From assembly GCA_947652605.1 (NCBI GenBank), contig OX393576.1, forward strand, positions 61,294,966 to 61,358,965: DNA of 64,000 bases. Direction: 5' to 3'. How positions within the stretch are numbered: the first letter of the stretch is position 1; each line of letters starts with the position of its first letter. A program made the translations under genes and the position numbers. The stretch is from Elmis aenea. Lineage: Eukaryota > Arthropoda > Insecta > Coleoptera > Elmidae. Shown piece by piece: positions 13,228 to 25,000 of this stretch. The notes under the pieces are model-generated. The model saw nothing but the letters and a program-made list of their open reading frames with translations, did not search any database and was not told the origin of the DNA.

Positions 13228-13545
13228 CAATTAAAAATAAAATAACTTGAAACAAAAATACAATTAAGACAGCTGCGATGATCGGAACACATTTATCGAA
13301 TGAAAAAAGAAAGGTTAACCAGAAAAGCCTATGAAGCAAGGCCGCAGGGAAAAAAAAAAGAGGTAGACCGATAAAAACCTGACAAGACGAAGTTTAAAAA
13401 TCGACAGCGAATAGAAAAATCAAATTAAAAGAGATAAAAAAAAAAGCTAGCACAAGATAGAAAAACATGAAAAAAAGTCAGCACAACACAACTCAACATT
13501 CCTACACCTGGCGGTACACGGACTTATGACTGAATAAAAAAAAAA
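13228..13545 (+). mobile_element. 3' fragment of the same LINE family as 6881-8510
   Basis: This segment aligns by eye with 8206-8506: AAACAAAAATACA, AGAAAGGTTAACCAGAAAA, CCTATGAAGCAAG, AGAGGTAGACCGA and a terminal GGACTTATGACTGAAT. It is a typical 5'-truncated LINE copy of about 315 bases ending in an A-rich tail. Confidence 0.8.
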
Positions 13546-14541
13546 TTAAAATAAACTTATAAAATTCTTTTATACATTATTAACTCTTAAAGTCCTTAAA
13601 ACCTGTAAAAAATTTAATTAAAGTCATTTGATAATGCTTCCACTTAAATTAAATTAGTTAGGAAATTGTATTGTATATTACACAATAACTCTGACTAATA
13701 TTACATACAAATGTAGGGTGCCTGTTATTATCAGTGATTAAATAAAAAACATTTACATATCCTTGGCATTATCAAGACAATTTCAATGTTTTATACGAAA
13801 ATTATTTTTTGTTGTGCCCTTTTTATGAAAAAATAAAAACAAAAAAATGCATTTTAATATTTCAATAAACAAAATAAGATGTTACATTTACAATATATTT
13901 AAAATTGTAGAAATGAAAAACAAAAATCAATGATAAACAATATATTATTATGAAAATTTTTGGCAAAGAAAATTAAACTTTAATTTAAATAAAAAGTTGA
14001 TGTTTGTTGCTTCCAAAAGTACATCAATTTTTAAATTAAATAATAAAGAACATATTAAAATGTTATTTCTCAATTAATGTGACTACTTTATACAGCGTCG
14101 ACAGACTTACTTTCTTTCCATCGTGGATTATTTTAAATCAGATTTTCAAACTAAATGCATCTGTAAACAAGACTGCCTGTGAAGTACTAAAAAGCTTTAA
14201 AATCTCATTTCCCTTATGGCAAACACTTACATTTCAAAAACTAGCTCTTTATTACTGCAAATTTATCACTATGCATAAAATATGAGTAAAACTATGAAGC
14301 TGTGAGTATATTTATCCAAACTTTTAATTAAGTTGCTAACATTTTTATTAAATTAACGTAGATGAATTATATTAGTAAAGCATTTTAAATCTCTGATGAA
14401 ATATAATTTTCTTTTTTTACTATTTTTATGATAACGATGTTTATATTAAAGCAGTGTGGTTTAAGACAATGTTATGATAATGTGAAAAATTTAATTGTTA
14501 GCTCGAAAAACTAAACAATTGCAAAGGATCTACTTCGGGAA
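13546..14541. other. A+T-rich sequence, nothing recognised
   Basis: No coding or repeat structure could be supported. Confidence 0.45.
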
Positions 14542-14960
14542 CATAAAGCCGCGTACACACCGGGTTCGCGAACTGTTCGCGAACCCGGTGTGTACCTGGA
14601 GTATGCAAACAGTTCGCGAACAGCTCGCCAGTTCGGACAGAGTTCGCTCTGGAGGCGGTACATCAAAGGGGCTGTTCGCGAACTCGTGTCTGACATAACC
14701 TCACTTACTGACTGCACACGTTATTTGTAATTGGTTTTTTATCATCGACAAGTCCTAAGATTGATGACATATTTATTTACAAAACGCAAACCCTTTACCA
14801 ACTGTTTTGGAGCTGTTACGAACACAATAATGTTTTGATGTGGACGTGTTTGCGAACCTGTCATGGACGAGAGTTTGCAAACTGAGTGCGCGAACCGAGT
14901 TCCCGAACCGAGTTCGCGAACCGTGTTCGCGAACCCATTTTGGTCAGTACGGGGCTTAAG
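14542..14960. mobile_element. MITE with a subterminal array of GTTCGCGAAC palindromes
   Basis: The ends are imperfect inverted repeats: AAAGCCGCGTACACACCGGG at the left, and CCCATTTTGGTCAGTACGGG then GCTTAAG at the right. Six exact copies of the 10-base palindrome GTTCGCGAAC lie at 14564, 14575, 14612, 14674, 14912 and 14925, with degenerate copies between. The GC content is far above the surroundings. The two 14.5-14.7 kb frames that cross it are by-products of the palindromes. The superfamily is unknown. Confidence 0.7.
14553..14595. repeat. Perfect 43-bp palindrome
   Basis: Two 21-base arms, starting GTACACACCGGGTTC and each ending in one GTTCGCGAAC core, pair perfectly around a single T at 14574. 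It sits at the left end of the MITE at 14542-14960. Confidence 0.9.
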
Positions 14961-15798
14961 ATGGAAATCTTATCGAACAATCTTGTTTAACAACCAAGTG
15001 TGGCAGAGAAACACAACTAGTTTAGTTTCTCTATAATGTCCCTACAAAACAAGACATTTCATGTAATTAGTTAATTGAGAAAAACTTATATTTGATTGCT
15101 GCAATTAAAACATGACAATTATACCAACCAAACAAATTATCATCGCTAACAGAATTTTTAAACGATCTTTTATGCTACTACAAACAATTTAGCATCGTGC
15201 AAACAATTACATGTAGTACAATGGATGTAACACAATCATTTTGTATTTACTTTGAAGACAGTAGTTACAACTGTTCAAGTAGTTTTAAAGTAACTTTTTA
15301 TCACATATATCAATTCCACGATAAGAAACCGTAAAACTTAACGATCGCATTGAAGTAAAATAAAGCTGCAATTACTACAGAATCCGTATTCTGCATTCAG
15401 ATCTAAAACAGTTACGATAAAATAATTTTCCAGCGGCTGAACTGAATTATTAGATACAGCTCCAAAGAGAGGAGATGCTTTTATCTAAAGACCACTTTTA
15501 AAATTGATCAAAAGCCAGTTTACACAAAGCCAAACACCAGAGGAAACATTTGAGTGGCCATTACGGGAATATCTTTTATTTGTAGCTTGCTGCTTGACTA
15601 CTTATACACACTGCAGTATACACAGAACACGTTATGCATTATTTCCATATTAAAGTTTAAAATAAAACCGGCAGTACAGAAATTACGTAGGATCAGTATT
15701 CTATCCAACGCTGTCTCTACTAAAGAAGCTGAACGCATGCACGTTTCACAGTATCACATTAAAGCGACGCGTTTTATAGATGGATTTTTCTTTTTCAG
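14961..15798. other. Intron or 5' flank before the first visible exon
   Basis: It ends in the polypyrimidine tract and AG of the acceptor at 15797-15798. The frame at 15554 runs across the acceptor in a different phase and is not an exon. Confidence 0.5.
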
Positions 15799-16000
15799 GT
15801 GCTTTAACCAAATCGCAGTTTCCGGTTTTCACAATTTACGCCCAGAAGAGCTGCCTAGGGGTCAAACCCTGTGAACGCGCCTGGTGTATAGATCGAGTCC
15901 AGAACTATCGGCTCGTCGGCTACTCCAAAAGTCAACAAGTGGTAAATTCACGTCAAGAGTGCCTCGAACTCTGCCTTGGAGAAACAGAATTTGCCTGTCG
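15799..16000 (+). CDS. Coding exon: PAN module 1, first half
   Basis: The acceptor is a T-rich tract ending in AG at 15797-15798 and the donor is a consensus GTAAGT at 16001. The exon enters in phase 1, so one base of its first codon comes from an unseen upstream exon. It carries the PAN cysteines (CERAWC, ECLELC, FAC). An ATG at 15780 lies in frame, but it overlaps the polypyrimidine tract and would give no signal peptide, so I treat it as intronic. Confidence 0.88.
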
Positions 16001-19000
16001 GTAAGTATTTCAAGTTAAATTACCTATTCTATGCATGCCCCAAACCCGAGTACACTAATCTGTACAAATTGGAAGCTTGTACATGATTAAGAAATTAAGA
16101 CGGAAATCGATTTTCGGTATAAGAAACAAGGTCCAATATACAAGGTCTATCATTATTTATGCATAAAGTCTATAGGAATCGCAGAGAGCTACTGTGGCTA
16201 CATCAGAAAAAAATATCTTAAAAACGTTAACTTCAAGATTTAATTATAATTCTTTATTATCAACGAGAAATTTCAAATTTGTTATTCGTACTTATACGAC
16301 AAACACCTTGATCGTACCTATATTTAAATTTTTGAGCCGCTCTTTAATTTTTTATGGGCACCATAATAAAGTGTTTGCGAAGTTTCTGTCTGACATTATT
16401 TTTATGGGACAGTTAAAATCTTGTTTAATATCTCTTGATAATGGCCAGGGAGAGCTGGCCGAAACGTCGAATATTTATAAATACTACGCGGGTATACTCC
16501 GAAGACAAAATTCAAAATAATTGATTAGACATACAAGGAATATAACACAAGGGAAATTTCTGGCATTAAACAAGTTATAAAAAAAAAAAACTAATGGCAC
16601 ATTTTCGACTCCGGTTAATGCAAGAAATCTAACAGTAAAAACAGATATCAAATATCTAAATCCGTTTCTGATATACAAATACACATTTATCACAAAGACA
16701 AATCTTGCGTGTATTAAAACATGCTTCCGTAACTCATTTGTGTTTTTAACGTATCAAAACCACCCAACTGTATATCTACGTATTTTTTTAAAACAATTTG
16801 CAAATATAGAATATGTACTATTCAATGTTTGCAGATCATATTCAAGTAATGCCGAGAATTTGGTTGAATTTATACAAAAACTGTACTTGCAAATCCCTTG
16901 GTTATTTTATTATAGTTTCAAGCGAAATTGCACCACTTCTGTTTTTAATTCCGAAATACGAAAAATGTTCAGTGAAATGGTAATAATACAATAAAATACA
17001 AATAAGTTACAAGATCATATTAACAACTTCCAGGGTTTGTTCATGGGCTGTATCTCAAAAATGGATTTAGATAATTGATATTCGTTTTCAATGTGATTTT
17101 TTTTATTAAATTGCGTAGATCAGGGGTGTCAAACTCAATGGCTAACTTGGGCCATACAAACAAGGTTTAACTTTAGGTGGGCCGCAAAAAAAATAATTTT
17201 TGTTTAATAATAGCAAAAAAAGAGTATAATTAAAATAACGTCTAGCGAATTCTACCCATCTTATTTTTATTCTGCTTCGGTTTGTTATTTTATTACATAT
17301 TATTGTGTGCCGATATATTGGCCGGGCCGCAAAAATGTTCGTTGCGAGTTTTACACCCCTGGCGTAGATAATGTGCTGTAATGTGTTTGGTAACTTCGTT
17401 AGTATTTGTTATATGCCTTTAAAAACGCGATCTTTATCGGAACGCCCTGTATTTTTGTAGATTTAACTCAAAAACTTTTTTATGCATCATAAACTTTATC
17501 AATTTTTAGCAAAAAAATACAAAATGCTGTCTATAAGAAATAAATAAGCTGACATGTATCACAAAAATTAAACAAAATAGGTTTTTGCCTAACCTACACA
17601 TACCAAATTTCTGATATTGATAAAAAAAATTATAATTTCACTTTTTTCGTGATATTTTATGGACTAGACACAGTTTGCGTATAATACTAAGTACCTACGT
17701 AAAACACACTAGGTTTATAATTGAAGCATGGATTTATCTGTGTTCTTGATGTTGAAACATACATGCGCTGCACACATACAAGGGGAGTTTTTTATAGTTG
17801 CGGAATGGGGTAGAAAATTTAAAGTTTTATAATTTTATTTTGTACTGAACATTCTTATCGAACTTTTTTGCATGTGTTAGTTTTTTCAATTAATTTTTGT
17901 ACACGTTATAAAAATACTTTTTCGATTTGCGCTTAAAATGCTCAATTATTGCTGCTTGCAATTACTGATCAACGGCAAAATGCATGCAAGAAGGTTTTTT
18001 TCATAATTAGGAAACAGATAAAAATCTTCAGTAATAATCCTCACAAAAATAATTTGGGTAGGTGCGGTAACTACATCCCTGTATATCACAAAAAGTTATT
18101 TTAAGAGCACAAATTTTATGAAAACGGTAGATACACCACTGTATGATACTCTATAAAAGCATAAAATTTGTTCTTTCAACTATAAATTCGATTACAGCGA
18201 ATAATCTTTTAAAAAAGTAACGAATCGCATCGTCTTAATTTATTTAATTTGATAAACTTATTACTTGCTAATAATAGCCTTCACCCATGACTAAACTAAA
18301 ACGGTTTTTTTCCACCGTTCATTCAGTAATCTGTGCATTGGTTTATAGAAATTCTTGAATAATATAATAAAAACAATAAAACAGAACCGTGCATGCGTAT
18401 CGAGCAGTAAATAAATGTCAGAATATTTTTCCGCTGGCTGCTTGCGCCCGTAAATAAATTTCTTCCCGCCCCGACAATAGCAGTTTTACCGAATCCTCTC
18501 CATTTCGTTTGGTAAACAATCTTAAGTAAACTGTAGTTCGTTAAACAACTTGAGATATAACGTTAAGACAAGCAAACGAAGTATCCCTGATTGCATCCTA
18601 TGCCGATAATTGAATATTGCAGAGAACGCTAAATGAACGGCAAACAATTTGTAATTGTAGGTAAATAACTGACGCTTTTCAAAGCACTTAAACATGTTAA
18701 GCATGCAGACGGACTGATTTCCGACAAATTGCAATCAAAGGCAGTTAGTTATTAATTTCGTATTACACAATTATAAGCGACTATCTATCAATTGCTTGCA
18801 ACCGGCCTCGTTGCAATGATAACCTATTAGAGTTGCATGATGTGAACAGTTTAGCTTTGTATTCAAAATGTACGCAAACCTTAACACGTTTATAAAGTGA
18901 ACTGATGCAGTGAAACAACGCCAAACCGCATAAATAACGCTGCAAACGAATAATATTTCATTGAATTTAAAAAATAGCTTAGCATTGCAAAAAAAAACAA

Positions 19001-22000
19001 CCATTCAAGGATATAACATAGTAAAATAGTATGAAATCGAAGTTCACTTATGTATGTGTGCTTTCAGGAAATAATTTTCAGTTAAATGTGCCAACTCGTT
19101 TGTTCGCAGGCGATGGATAATTAGGTCTATGTATCTATGAACTGTTGTTGTTGTTGTAGTTGTTGTTGTTGTTGTTTAACAGAAAGCTGAAATTTTGTAT
19201 TTAGATAAAATACGGATTTTCATACAAGAACAGCAAATAAAGTTGAATGAAGACATAAACACAAGAAAATATGATGGTTACTCTAAAATTGTCAAGTATT
19301 TATTTTTTATAACTAATTTCACCGTTTTTTATAATCTTTAAATAATAATAAACGTATAATTATAAAAACTTTATGCAGTACACACACAGGAAATGTTATT
19401 TCTCACGATATGATAAATTTTAAATTAAATTTTTCCATGCAAAATTTTGACTTTTGAAAATTTTCTATTATAGTTGGGTTATGTTAAATTAGGTAAGGTC
19501 TGGTTAGGTTATGCTAGGATCGAATTTGTTGGGTTAGGTTATGCTAGGTTAGGCTAGGCTGGGCTGGGCTGGGCTAGGTTAGGTTATGTTATGTTAGATT
19601 GTGTTAGGGTAAGATAGAATATCAAGGTACTCATTCTTCAAAATCGATCTGGTTTTGTACACTAAATTTAAAGCCTGTAATGTAATTTTTGAAAAGTTTA
19701 CTTTCAATTTTTTTTAAATCTTTTGGGGATTAAATTCCAAGTATGCTACATATAACTAACTGTTCAAAGACCATCAAATCACTTTAAATTTCGCAAAGCC
19801 CTAATTGCACTGTACGAAGCTTTTTAACATTTATATTTCTTTAACATACCCAAAATTACTAAAATTTTACTTTTAAAAGGAGACTACCTTAAAAAAAAAA
19901 CTATTGGGTATGTTACAGGGCAGTTTATTATTAACTTGATACACTTCCATCCTTCAAAGTTAACTTAAATGAATCTGGAAGCTTCGCAAAATTACAAAGT
20001 AAATAAAAAACAAAACACAGGAATTTCTCAACTCTTATATAAAGCCACTCGCCGCCAACGTTTGAATAATTTAAATGAGCGATTATTTAAATTTAAGCAC
20101 GAATGCATAAGATATTTAAATCTCTAGTTGGAAAAGTTCAAGTAGAACAAAAACAATAACGATTAAGGAACTTACAAAACCACTAATTTTCAATAAAATT
20201 AAGGCCGAACATCAATCTTTTTTTTGCAAAGAAGCTGCTGCTCTCGTGCAATTACATAATAAAATCTAACCCCCCTTGTAATAAAAAAGCGTTAATAGGT
20301 AATAATTTCAAGTTAAATTACGGAAGTTGCAAAAAATGAGGGAACATTTCTCAAAAGGTTACCGCCTCAATGGAAGCGTAGCGTCGCCTTTCCACCCTAA
20401 CGAATTTTCAACTGTTATAGTCGTTTTCAATCGCAACTAACTATAAATAAAGATTAAAGTATCACTGGAAGCACATTATAGCGCGCAAGGCTGCAAGTTC
20501 AACGATTAAATAAATGGAAATGGCTACAATTAGCTATTAAAAGTGCGAATTGATCGCCAATATAAATCATGCCATCTTCGCGGGCTGCAACCGACGCTTT
20601 AACTCATGCGAACGTGGTAAACACACTCATTACCAGCGTCATGTCGGCACTCAAACGCTCTCAGACAAATGTGCACTTTGCAGGCAAACTGCAGTGCACT
20701 GTGCAGGCCCGTAATACCACAAAATCACTTAACTACATAGTCGAACGCAATGAAACCCCACAGCAAACACGTTTGCTTTTAATTTAATTCTAGCTCAACC
20801 TTGTAAACCTTTAAATTTGAAATGTTATCGAACTAAACATTATTTATACAACCGATTTACTTTAAACATTGTTCATAAAGTTTTTACTGTTACTTAATTT
20901 AATGTGCCGACAGGATTTTTATTTTTTCTCACCTAATACGAATATTCAATTTCATTGTAAAAGAAATGTTTTTACGTTGTTGCATGTAAAAATAATTGTG
21001 CATACCCACCATACGCGTTTACAAGCTCTTAAAAGTTCCTATATTTGCAAAAATTATAAATACATTAAATTATATTTAAGGACAACGCTTTTAAAAATTA
21101 CAAACATACTCTATAACTTTTCTGGCAAGAGAAAAATTGCAAACATTTTTTAATGTCGACATATACTTTCCAAGTTGCTTGATATAGAAAAATGGCACAT
21201 TAGATTTAAAAATTCTACAATAATTATAAAATTTAAAACCGTCTTTGTATACTTATGTAAGTATATAATGATAAAAAGCAATTTATTATGATACAAAATA
21301 AACATTAGTAGTACACAAGAGAGAGTTATAAGAACCATATTACGCACGAGTGGGAAATTTGCGCACAGAGCCGCGTAGTGGCGAGTGCGTAATTACTTTA
21401 CCACTCGTGTTATGTAGCATACTTTTTCTACGATCACATTATACATACGATTTTACGGATTTTTTGGCTTAGTAAAAACACTTGTACGTTCGCTGTTAAC
21501 TGTCAAGTTTGACGTAAGTCTACTTTGACCATTCTAGAGGAGTGTGCTTTGTGCTTACCGTGCATAAGGACTCACTTACTATGCATGCAGGATGGGTTTG
21601 ACATGTGCTTACTTTGATCATTTCTAAAAGAAGTGCTTTTTGCTTACCGTGCGTAAAGACTCACTTACTATGCATGCAGGCTGTACACTAATATTAAAAT
21701 TACAATAGTGGTTGTAGAAAAAGTATTTTACACAACAGTATTGAAACTAAACCTGTTGATTTGCAAATTAACATCGCGTAAATCTTTGCTGGTACTCACA
21801 ACCGTGATAAAACATGGTCATCGTGCGAATAAAAAATGAATAAAAGTAAATCACCGTAAAAATAATACGAGAAAACGCTCCCACGAAATTAACAGCAATT
21901 TTTTTACAACCTCCTTTTTGTTTATTAGCTTTTAGTCGGACATAGCGTGCTCATGTTTTAAGCACTTCATCAAAAAGTCCAACTAATTAATTATAACTTT

Positions 22001-25000
22001 CACAGCAATCCACAAATATAAATTTTTCAGAACACAAATTTAAACGATTAACTGCAACAAACGGGGCAAAACGAGTACCAGTTGCTTCAACAGCATTTAT
22101 CAAAAATTGTTTCACTTCGCGTTTGAATGTTATCACAATAAAGTAATGTTAGTTATACTTCAACGAAGTCTAGAGGCAAGTCTCTATAACCCCAGTTCAA
22201 TATTTATTAAAGAATGTAATTCTACTAACACTATTACTATTATAAATTGTATGTTTTGCAAACCCTTTGTTTGGAAGCGTGTATTATTTGTATCAAAAAT
22301 TTATCGTATTGGTAAATGGTCAACAATGCAAATAACATTTAAGAAAATATGAAGTTTAAGTTTAGTACAAACTTCTTGACAATTTTTATCTCACAGGATA
22401 CAATTACTACAAAAAGAGGGATTTTGTTCAGTTAAAACATTCGGAAAATCCAGAAATTATGGCCGACTACTAATTTCCCTGTTTTACGACTTAATTTCAG
22501 TCGGCCCAGGTAAATTTAGACAAAGTTGGAGAAGTAATTGCGATTAACTCTGATCAAGTATTTTTCTTCGTTCTTTGTTCCGGCCCTGGGTGGTAATTTA
22601 CGACTAAGATTGCTAGAACAAATGGCGGGCTTGCACTTGCTATGTATTTTCTTGCAAAATCAATTTTAACTGATGCATTGGGTGGGTTTTTATCGCGAAG
22701 TGTAATGGATGTGCTCTTTGCAAAAATTACTACTGCCTCATAAACGTTTGTCAAGGGGAGATTTATTACCCAGCGTATATCACATGCATTACGAACTGCA
22801 TACCGTGAAATCAATTATCGTTGCACTAATTTCTACTAAAACGCGACAATTTCTGCTGCTGCGGTATTAAATTTATAGCTAATGTAACTATCAAGCGTCA
22901 GTGTGAGTAATTTTTAAAATCATCGAATGTATGCAGTTAGTTTGTATATGTGGAAATGTATATGTTGGTTGGTTAGTCAAGTTAATACGTATAGCAATAA
23001 CTTCTATTACTGTAAAAATAATTTACAAACATTAAACCAACAAATAATCATATAAACACATTATGCAGAAAAAACTATGAATAATTTAGGTGTTCCTCAA
23101 GGAAGTGTCCTTAGACCTTTGTTGTTCATACTGTAGGTATATGAATGACATTGAAGCAAATGTCGGAAACAGCGTCATAAATGTATTTGCAGATGATACT
23201 CTCATATTTATTTGTGGCAATAACGTTGACAGAATGGTAAACAAATTAACCACAGACCTAAACAGAGTCGCAGCGTGGTTAAAGGTTGACAAACTGAAAA
23301 TAAATGTCGACAAAACAATAAAAATGTGCTTAGCGATTTATAGAATTGGATGGTGTAGTATTAAATAGAGTTAATGATATTAAATATTTAGGTATAATAA
23401 TAAACGATATAGGCTTGATTTTCAAGGTAATACTGATTACTACTACATAGTTAAAATGGTTTCTAAAAAATTATAATATACAAAAGTATCATAGCACCTC
23501 ATTTCGAATACTGCTTTAGTATTTTATTTCTGGCGAATACTAATGATTTAGACCGACTTCAAAAATTGCAAAATAGGGCTATGAGAGAGAATAACTTTAC
23601 ACTTCCAGATACACCACAATAACTCTACAGTGGCTTAGTATTAAAACAACGGATAATTTTTAATACGATTATTTTAGAGATTATAAATAACCTGCTTCCA
23701 AATTCATTGTTAAAATTATAACCCAAAATTCATAATTATACGACTAGAAACTGTAAAGACTTTAAATTGCCATTTCGGGCACGAAATTACCTACACTCAA
23801 AATTCTCTATTTTATAAAGGACTGAAATTTTATAACGATCTAACAAGCGAAGTTAAAAATGACACTTATATTGTAAGGTTAGCAAATGGCTAAATAAATT
23901 ACATTATTACTTTAAATAAGTTAAACCATTCCTTCAACTTTTAAAAATAAATTAATAGTTTCTGAGGCCATCGACTTTAAAATTATCAAGATTTTATTGT
24001 GCAACAAAAACAGCGTTTATAAAAGTCTGTTAAGTTCGCCAAGTTTAAAGAGTTTTTTTATGTTATAAAATTAAAATTTATAAAAAATTAGGACAGACCT
24101 GCCGTTTTGCAAATAAATTGGAATCAACTCATTCATGAGCGACTTTTATGTACTCACAATAAATTAACTTCCTTGCGCTGCAAAAATGTAGGTATATTAG
24201 GGCAAAATAATTTTAATTGTAAATGCTTTGGATATTTTAAATAAAGTTTTCAATTTAGGATCCTATAAAACACGTCACAAAGTTGGCACGTAATTAAGAA
24301 AAACTCTGTATCAAAATACTTATTTCTTTTATCATAATTCCTTACTTTTCATAATGAACATGACAAAAAAACGCAGAGTGATGTCTTTTGATTTCCAAAG
24401 AGCAAAAATGTGAACGGCCAGAAACGTTAACAGTAACTTTTAAAATGCGAGCAGATGGTCATTTGTAGACTATCCCGTGACTAAAAAACGTATTTCACAC
24501 GTAATTGTCAGCCAGTACGCAAGAGTTCAATAAAATTGGAAGGAATGTGCTAAAGATATTAGAAAAACGAGTACAGTTCTATGGAATCAATTAATAAAAA
24601 ATTCTCACCGGTATTGTGGCGAAACAATTTTATTGGTAACAAAAATCAAATCAGTTCGGCAAATTTTAGGTTTTTTGAACTAGAAAACTAAGCGAGCATG
24701 AAAATGTCGGTATTGTCTGCGAGAATGGGGACATTGTAAGTGACGAGGCGTTTAAACGACACGGAGACGATTTTAAGTGGTGTTACAAATAAATTACGGT
24801 ATCAGTTAATTGCAATTAGTTTCGGAGCACGAGGACCGCTTAGCGAACCGACTATCGGCGTTCGCATCGGCTAAGTACACTACTAAATTGGATCGACGAA
24901 AGGTCTCTGGTCAACCTCGGAAGACAAGCAGCTGATAATTACCAAAGTTAGGAACACCCCAACCCTCCACAATTTCCTAGTGGAAACTAACGCCATATTC

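Noticed and set aside
14495..14717. ORFs on both strands at 14.5-14.7 kb
   Set aside because: They are by-products of the GC-rich palindromic MITE; Arg/Ser/Thr-rich translation with no family match.
15554..15874. A 106-codon frame starting MAITGISFICSLLLDYL as the missing signal-peptide exon
   Set aside because: It crosses the acceptor at 15797-15798 in a different frame from the PAN exon, and its hydrophobic start is chance in A+T-rich DNA.
19475..19612. Telomere or telomere-specific insertion site
   Set aside because: The TTAGG-like units are degenerate, under 150 bases and inside an intron of a gene that continues for 30 kb.
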